From: Elymus sibiricus
Lineage: Eukaryota; Streptophyta; Magnoliopsida; Poales; Poaceae
Assembly (NCBI GenBank): GCA_039707655.1
Contig: CM077665.1
Coordinates: 83,267,954-83,331,953 of the forward strand
Direction: 5' to 3'
Length of the DNA: 64,000 bases
In this document: positions 57,600-64,000 of the stretch, in pieces
Numbering within the stretch: the first letter of the stretch is position 1
How the letters are laid out: each line of letters opens with the position of its first letter
The notes under the pieces: generated by a model
Told to the model about the DNA's origin: nothing
What the model saw: only the letters and a program-made list of their open reading frames with translations
The model's database searches: none
Made by a program: the position numbers and the translations under genes

Positions 57600-60500
57600 T
57601 TAATCAGTTCTAAAGCTGATCATGTTTTGCTTGTGAGAGAAGTTTTAGTCAACGGGTCTGCAATATTCAGATCCGTGTGTTCTTGGCAAATCTCTATGTA
57701 GATGCTGCTACCACACTCTGTTTGGAGCTACTCCAAAAAAATTCCCCACTATACTTATCCGGTCTGAGACTCATAGTCTTTCGAATCAGTGTTTAAAGCT
57801 TGCATCGACGTAACCCCTTACGGCGAACTCTTTATCATCTCTATTCCCGAGAAATTCTTCCTTAGTCGTCTTAAGTATAATTTGACCGCTGTCCAGTGAT
57901 CTACTCCTGGATCACTTTGGTACCTCTTTTGCCAGACACATGGCAAGGCACACAGCTTGGCATACTTTATAGAACCTATGGCCGAGGCATAGGGGATAGC
58001 CTTCATCCATTCTATTTATTTTGCCGTGGTCGAGATTTGAGTCTTACTCAACTTCACACCTTTCACCACAGTCAAGAACTCCTTCTTTGACTGATCCATT
58101 TTGAACTTCTTCAAAATCTTGTCAAGGTATATGTTTTGTGAAAGTCATATGAGGCGTCTCAATCTATCTCTATAGATTTTGATGCCTAACATGTAAACAA
58201 CCTTTACCTAGATCTTCAAGTCTTACTCCACTTCACACCAGCCAAGAACTTATTTCTTTTGACTTGATCCATTTTGAACTTCTTCAAAATCTAATCAAGG
58301 TGTGTGAAAATCTTTTATCAGGTGTCTTGATCTATCTCTATAGATCTCGATGCCCAAACCGTGGATAATTCAAAAACCAGGTTTTTATTGAAAAACTCCT
58401 TTCAATTAATTCTTTATGCTTTCCAGAAATTCTACATCATTTCCAATCACATATACTTATTAGAAATGTTATAGAGCTCCCACTCACTTTGTTGTAAATA
58501 CAAGTTTCTCCATAAACTTGCATAAACCCAAACGCTTTGATCACTTCATCAAAGCGAGTATTCCAGCTCCGAGATGCTTGCACCAGTCCATAAATGGATC
58601 GCTGGAGCTTGCATACTTTGTTAGCACCTTTAGGATAGACAAAACCTTCCGGTTGTATCATATACAATTCTTCCTTAAGGAATCCATTAAGGAATGCCGT
58701 TTTGACTTCCATTTGCCAGATTTCATAATCATAAAACGCGGCAATTGCTAACATAATTCTGACAGACTTTAGCATCGCTACGGGTGAGAAAGTCTCATCG
58801 TAGTCAACTCCTTGAACTTGTCGATAACCTTTAGCAACAAGTCGAGCTTTATAGACGGTGACATTACCATCAGCGTCCGTCTTCTTCTTAAAGATCCATT
58901 TATTTTTAATAGCTCGCCGTTTCATCGGGCAAGTCTACCAAAGTCCACACTTTGTTCTCATACATGGATCTAATCTCGGATTTCATGGCCTCAAGCCATT
59001 TGTCGGAATCCGGGCTCGCCATCGCTTCTTCATAGTTCGTAGGTTCACCGTTGTCTAACAACATGACCTCCAAGACAGGATTGCCGTACCAATCTGGTGC
59101 GGAGCGTGTCCTGGTTGACCTACGAGGTTCTGTAGCAACTTGATCCGAAGCCTCATGATCATCATCATCAACTTCTTCTCTGGTCTGTGTTGGTGTCACA
59201 GAAATTTCTTTCTGTGGCGTATTACTATCCAGAGGAGGTACAATTATCTCATCAAGTTCTACTTTCCTCCCACTCACTTCTTTCGAGAGAAACTCCTTCT
59301 CTAGAAAGGATCCATTCTTAGCAACGAATACTTTGCCTTCGGATCTGTGGTAGAAGGTGTACCCAACGGTCTCCTTTGGGTATCCTATGAAGACGCACTT
59401 ATCCGCTTTGGGTTCGAGCTTATCTGGCTGAAGCCTTTTGACATAAGCATTGCATCCCCAAACTTTCAGAAACGACATCTTAGGTTTCTTGCAAACCACA
59501 GTTCATACGGTGTCATCTCAACGGATTTAGACGGTGCCCTTGTTTAAAGTGAATGCAGCTGTCTCTAATGCATAACCCCAAAATGATAGTGGCAAATCGG
59601 TAAGAGACATCATAGAACGCACCATATCCAATAGAGTACGATTACAACGTTCGGACACACCATTACGCTGTGGTGTTCCATGTGGCGTGAGCTGTGAAAC
59701 AATTCCACATTGTCTTAAGTGATTGCCAAACTCGTAACTCAAATATTCTCCTCCACGATCAGATCGTAAGAACTTTATTTTCTTGTTACGATGGTTCTCT
59801 ACTTCACTCTGAAATTCTTTGAACTTTTCAAATGTTTCAGATTTATGCTTCATCAAGTAGACATAACCATATCTACTCAAATCATCAGTGAACGTGAGAA
59901 TATAACAATATCCACCGCGCGCCTCAACACTCATCGGACCGCATACATCGGTATGTATTATTTCCAATAAGTTGGTTGCTCGCTCCATTGTTCCGGAGAA
60001 CGGAGTTTTAGTCAGTTTGCCAATAAGGCACGGTTCACATGTCTCAAATGATTCATAATCAAGAGATTCCAAAAACCCATCTGCATGGAGTTTCTTCATG
60101 TGTTTAACACTGATATGACCTAAGCGGCAGTGCCACAAATATGTGGTACTATCATTATCTTTTGGCATTCGTGTTATGAACATATGTATTACTACGATCA
60201 AGATTCTATAAACCTTTCATTTTAAGTGCATGATCATCAATGATATTATCCAAATAGAATAACAATTATTCTCTGAAATTGAATAACCGTCTTGCAATAA
60301 ACACTATCAGATATAATGTTCATGCTTAACGCAAGCACCAAATAACAATTATTTAGGTTCTTCACTAATCCTGAAGGTAGAGAGAGCGTGGCGATGGTGA
60401 TCACATCAACCTTGGAGACACTTCCAATGCACATCGTCACCTCGTTCTTAGCTAGCCCTCGTTTATTCCGAAGCTCCATGTTTCAAGTTGTAAGCAACTG

Positions 60501-61409
60501 AACAAGTATCAAATACCCAGGTGCTCCTACGAGTACTAGTAAGGTACATATCAATAACATGTATATCAAATATCTTTGTTGACATTGCCAGTCTTATTAT
60601 CTGCCAGTTACTTTGGGGAAGTTCCGCTCCCTGTGACATTTCCCTTTGCAATGGGAGCACTAAGTCTCGGGTTTGGTTCAGCCTTGGGTTTCTTCGCGTG
60701 AGCGGCAACTGTTTTACCGTTCTTCTTGAAGTTCCCTTTTCTTTCCCTTGCCCTTCTTGAAACTAGTGGTCTTATTAACCATCAACACTTGATGCTCCCT
60801 TTTTTTTATTTCTACATCCGCAGATTGTAGCATCGCGAATAGCTTAAGGATCTTCTATCCCTTGCATGTTTATAGTTCATCACGAAGATCCAGTAGCTTA
60901 GTGATAGTGACTAGAGAACTCTATCAATCACCACTTTATTCGGAAGTCTAACTCCCACTTGATTCAAGTGTTTGAAGTACTCAGACATTCTGAGTACATG
61001 CTCACTAACGGAGCTGTTCTCCTCCATCTTGTAGCTATAGAACTTGTCGAAGGTGTCATCCCTCTCGACCCGGGTGTGAGTCTTGAAAAACAAATTTTCA
61101 GCTCTTGGAACATCTCATATGCTCCGTGTTGCTCAAAACATATTTGGAGCTCCGGTTCTAAGCCGTAAAGTATGGCGCACTGAACTATCGAGTAGTCATC
61201 TTTTCTTGTCTGCCAGACGTTCATAACGTCCTCAGACGAAGCCGTAGGGGTATTTCACTGAGCGGTGCATTAAGGACATAAGCCTTCTGTGCAGCAGTGA
61301 GGACAATCCTCAGTTCACGGACCTAGTCCGCATAGTTGCTTCCATCAACTTTCAACTTCGTTTTCTCTAGGAACATAATAAAAACAGGGGAACTACAGCG
61401 CGGTCTATG
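57600..61409 (-). pseudogene. Copia E Gag-Pol, heavily broken
   Basis: Remnants in order from right to left: Gag (61224-60911), a damaged zinc-knuckle region (about 60640), protease region (DTCSV where the intact copy has DTGA, about 60500), integrase (60201-59527 and 59499-58906, with LWHCRLGHIS, HTDVCGPM and TFTDDLSRYG), reverse transcriptase start (58925-58437) and a stub of its end (58006-57818). The YVDD region is lost and most of RNase H is deleted. The start codon position 61409-61407 reads ATA instead of ATG. It cannot encode a working polyprotein. Confidence 0.85.
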
Positions 61410-62639
61410 GATCTACAACATAAATTTGCTAAGACAAGTAAGACTATGTTCATGACAATTGAAGTTCAATTAATCAAATTACTTAAGAACTCCCACTTAG
61501 ATTAACATCCCTCAAGTTGTCTAAGTGTAACATGATCCACATCAACTAAACCACGTCCGATCATCACGTGAGGTGGATTAGTTATCAATGGTGAACATCT
61601 TTCATGTTGATCATATCTACTATATGACTCATGTTCGACCTTTCGGTCTCTTGTGTTCCGAGGCCATGTCTGTACATGCTAGGCTCGTCAAGTTTAACCC
61701 AAGTATTCTGCGTGTGTAAAACTGGCTTACACCCGTTGTATGCGAACGAAAGAATCCATCACACCCGATCATCACGTGGTGCTTAGAAGCGTCGAACCTT
61801 CGCAACGGTGCATACTAGGGGAGAACACTTATCTTGAAATTTAGTGAAGGGATCATCTTATAATTCTACCGTCGTCCTAAGCAAAATAAGATGCAAAAAA
61901 GGATTAACATCACATGCAATTCAATATATGTGACATGATATGGCCATCATCGTCTTGTGCTTTTGATCTCCATCAGCAAAGCACCGTCATGATCTCCATC
62001 ATCACCGGGTTGACACCTTGATCTCCATCGTAGCGTCGTGGTCGTCTCGCCGGCTATTGCTACTACTACTACTGCTAACTAATAGCGGTAAAGTAAAGCA
62101 ATTACATAGCGTTGGCATTGCATACAATAAAGAGACAACCATAAGGCTCCTGCCGGTTGCCTGATAACTTACAAAACATGATCATCTCATACAACAACTT
62201 ATATCACATCATGTCTTGGCCATATCACATCACCAGCATACCCTGCAAAAACAAGTTAGATGTCCTCTACTTTGTTGTTGCAAGTTTTACGTGGCTGCTA
62301 CGGGTTTGCAAGAACCGTTCTTACCTACGCAAAACCACAACGTGGTGTAGTGATTGCTTTTTGATCTTCTAAAAGAACCCTCTTCATTGAAACCGATTCA
62401 ACTAAAGTGAGAGAGACGGACACCCGCCAGTCACCTTTATGCAACGAGTGCACGTAGCGGTGAAACCTGTCTCGCGTAAGCGTACGCGTAATGTCAGTCC
62501 GGGCCGCTTCATCTCACAATACCGCCGAATCAAGTAACAACTAGTAACGGCAAGCAATATGTATACACCCACGCCCACAACTCACTTGTGTTCTACTCGT
62601 GCAAAACACATCTACGCATAGACCTGGCTCTGATGCCAC
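61410..62639 (-). other. Copia E leader with primer-binding site
   Basis: GTGGCATCAGAGCC in element sense adjoins the LTR (about 62626-62639), a good match to the initiator-tRNA-Met type. The leader aligns with 24103-25383. Confidence 0.75.
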
Positions 62640-64000
62640 TGTTGGGGAACGGAGCATGAATTTCAAAAAATTTCCTACGCTCACGCAAGATCTATCCATG
62701 GAGATGTATCGCTACGACAGGGGAGAGTGTGTGTACGTACCCTCGTACACCGTTAGCGGAAGCGTCTCACAACGCGGTTGATGTAGTCGAACAATCCTTC
62801 GAGCTCCACCGATCGAGTACCGAACGTACGGCACCTCCGAGTTCTACACACGTGCAGCTCGGTGACGTGCCTCGCCTTCTTGATCCAGCAAGACGTCGAG
62901 GTAGTAGATGAGTTCCGTCCGCACGACGGCGTGGCGACGGTGACGGTGAAGTGATTCCGGCAGGGCTTCGCCTAAGCTCTCCGAAAATATGATCGAGGTG
63001 GAAAACGGAGATCGGGGCACCGCACACGGCTATGGGACAATTGTGTACTTTGGGGTGCCCCCTTGCCCCCGTATATAAAGGATGAGGGGGAGGAGGCCGG
63101 CCCCCTAGGGGTGCGCCAAGTGTGGGGAGTCCTACTAGGACTCCTTAGTCCTAGTAGGATTCCACCTCCCATACGGAGTAGGAAAGAGGGAAGGGAGAGG
63201 GAAAGGAAAGAGGGGGCTGCGCCCCCTCCCCTAGTCCAATTCGATTTGGGCAAGGGGGGGCGCGAGCCTCCTCACGTGGCCTGCCTCTCCTTTTCCCGTA
63301 TGGCCCAATAACGCCCATTACTTCTCCCGGTGAATTCCCGTAACTCCCCGGTACTCCGAAAAATATCCGAATCACTCGGAACCTTTCCGACGTCCGAATA
63401 TAGCCTTCCAATATATGAATCTTTACCTCTCGACCATTTCGAGACTCCTCGTCATGTCCGTGATCTCATACGGGACTCCGAACAAACTTCGGGCACCAAT
63501 CACATAACTCATATAATACTAAATCGTCATCGAACCTTAAGTGTGCGGACCCTACGGGTTCGGGAATGGTGTAGACATGACCGAGACGACTCTCCGGTCA
63601 ATAACCAACAGCGGAACCTGGATGCTCATATTGGTTCCTACATATTCCACGAAGATCTTTATCGGTGAACCTCATATGTCAACATACGTTGTTCCCTTTG
63701 TCTGGCGGTATGTTACTTGCCCGAGATTCGATCGTCGGTATCCAATACCTAGTTCAATCTCGTTACCGGCAAGTCTCTTTACTAGTTCCGTAATACGTCA
63801 TCTTGTAACTAACTCTTTAGTCACGGTAGTTGCAAGGCTTCTGTGATGCTGTATTATCGAGAGGGCCCAGAGATACCTCTCCGATAGTCGGAGTGACAAA
63901 TTCCAATCTCGATCCATGCCGACTCAACAAACAGTTTCGGAGATACCTGTAGTGCACCTTTATAATCACCCAGTTACGTTGTGACGTTTGATACACCCAA
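62640..64000 (-). repeat. Copia E 5' LTR, truncated by the window end
   Basis: It aligns with the first 1361 bases of 55799-57543, with about twenty-two substitutions counted by eye plus a difference in G-run length near 63255. Confidence 0.95.

Larger units (their letters stand above)
55799..64000 (-). mobile_element. Copia element E, related to the intact one, coding region decayed
   Basis: LTR 55799-57543, internal 57544-62639, and the second LTR from 62640, running off the window. LTR ends, primer site and polypurine tract match the BARE1/WIS/Angela-like element at 18195-27257, and the protein remnants align with its polyprotein. It sits within element D. The 5-bp site TTATC (55794-55798) should recur just beyond the right LTR, outside the window. 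Confidence 0.9.

Noticed and set aside
56222..63311. Frames starting MPPYIKDEREEAG and MPPYIKDEGEEAG as a gene pair
   Set aside because: They are the same LTR segment in the two LTRs of element E.
1..64000. tRNA, rRNA or organelle insertions
   Set aside because: I found no cloverleaf with conserved T-loop motif and no ribosomal or plastid sequence by reading, but I could not run a dedicated search.

Overview
The window is a TE-dense piece of a large grass genome, almost certainly a Triticeae species (wheat, Aegilops, rye or barley type). Three signals support this: Ty1/copia LTRs with BARE1/WIS/Angela-type ends, CACTA transposons with CCGGGACTAAAG-type subterminal repeats, and Stowaway, Tourist and Helitron ends. 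I can support only one ordinary host gene with confidence: a FLOWERING PROMOTING FACTOR 1 (FPF1)-like gene at 51635-51940 with its own TATA box and polyadenylation signal.

Layout. 1-3859: MITE and Helitron-end debris and unrecognised sequence. 3860-12913: CACTA element A, genes on the minus strand, 3-bp target duplication GCC. 12917-16503: unrecognised, with a foldback MITE and an LTR-like fragment. 16507-45720: an older CACTA (C). CACTA B (17062-35514, target duplication ATC, plus strand, same family as A but inverted) sits inside C. A young, intact Ty1/copia element (18195-27257, target duplication TTATG, minus strand) sits inside B's transposase exon. A 6154-bp direct tandem duplication (32592-38745 and 38746-44899) spans the B/C border, so B's right half and C's adjoining sequence occur twice. 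45721-46990: a Tourist-like MITE and little else. 46991-51106: a Mutator-like element (9-bp target duplication) with two non-transposase ORFs. 51107-52200: the FPF1-like gene. About 53032-55798: a broken copia element (D). 55799 to the window end: another copia element (E), inserted in D, with damaged coding region.

Genes of the CACTA A/B family. Each copy carries (i) a TNP2-type transposase reading inward from one end, behind a TATA box just inside the subterminal repeats; (ii) a small ORF of 133-148 residues; (iii) a four-exon gene for a probable DNA-binding protein with B3-like domains. A second block of subterminal-type repeats lies in the middle of the element, next to the TATA box that would drive (ii) and (iii). 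That arrangement suggests a terminus-binding protein could regulate its own promoter. Transposase is broken in both A and B and some breaks are shared, so the copies probably moved in trans. The B3-like gene is open in both tandem copies from B but has a stop codon in A.

Most promising for follow-up: the intact, duplicated and fast-diverging B3-like CACTA gene; the hairpin between the two transcription units, which shows one compensatory base-pair change between A and B; the roughly 338-bp tandem module shared by two CACTA families; and the transposase-less MULE beside FPF1. All divergence figures are counts by eye, and protein family calls come from motif recognition without database searches.
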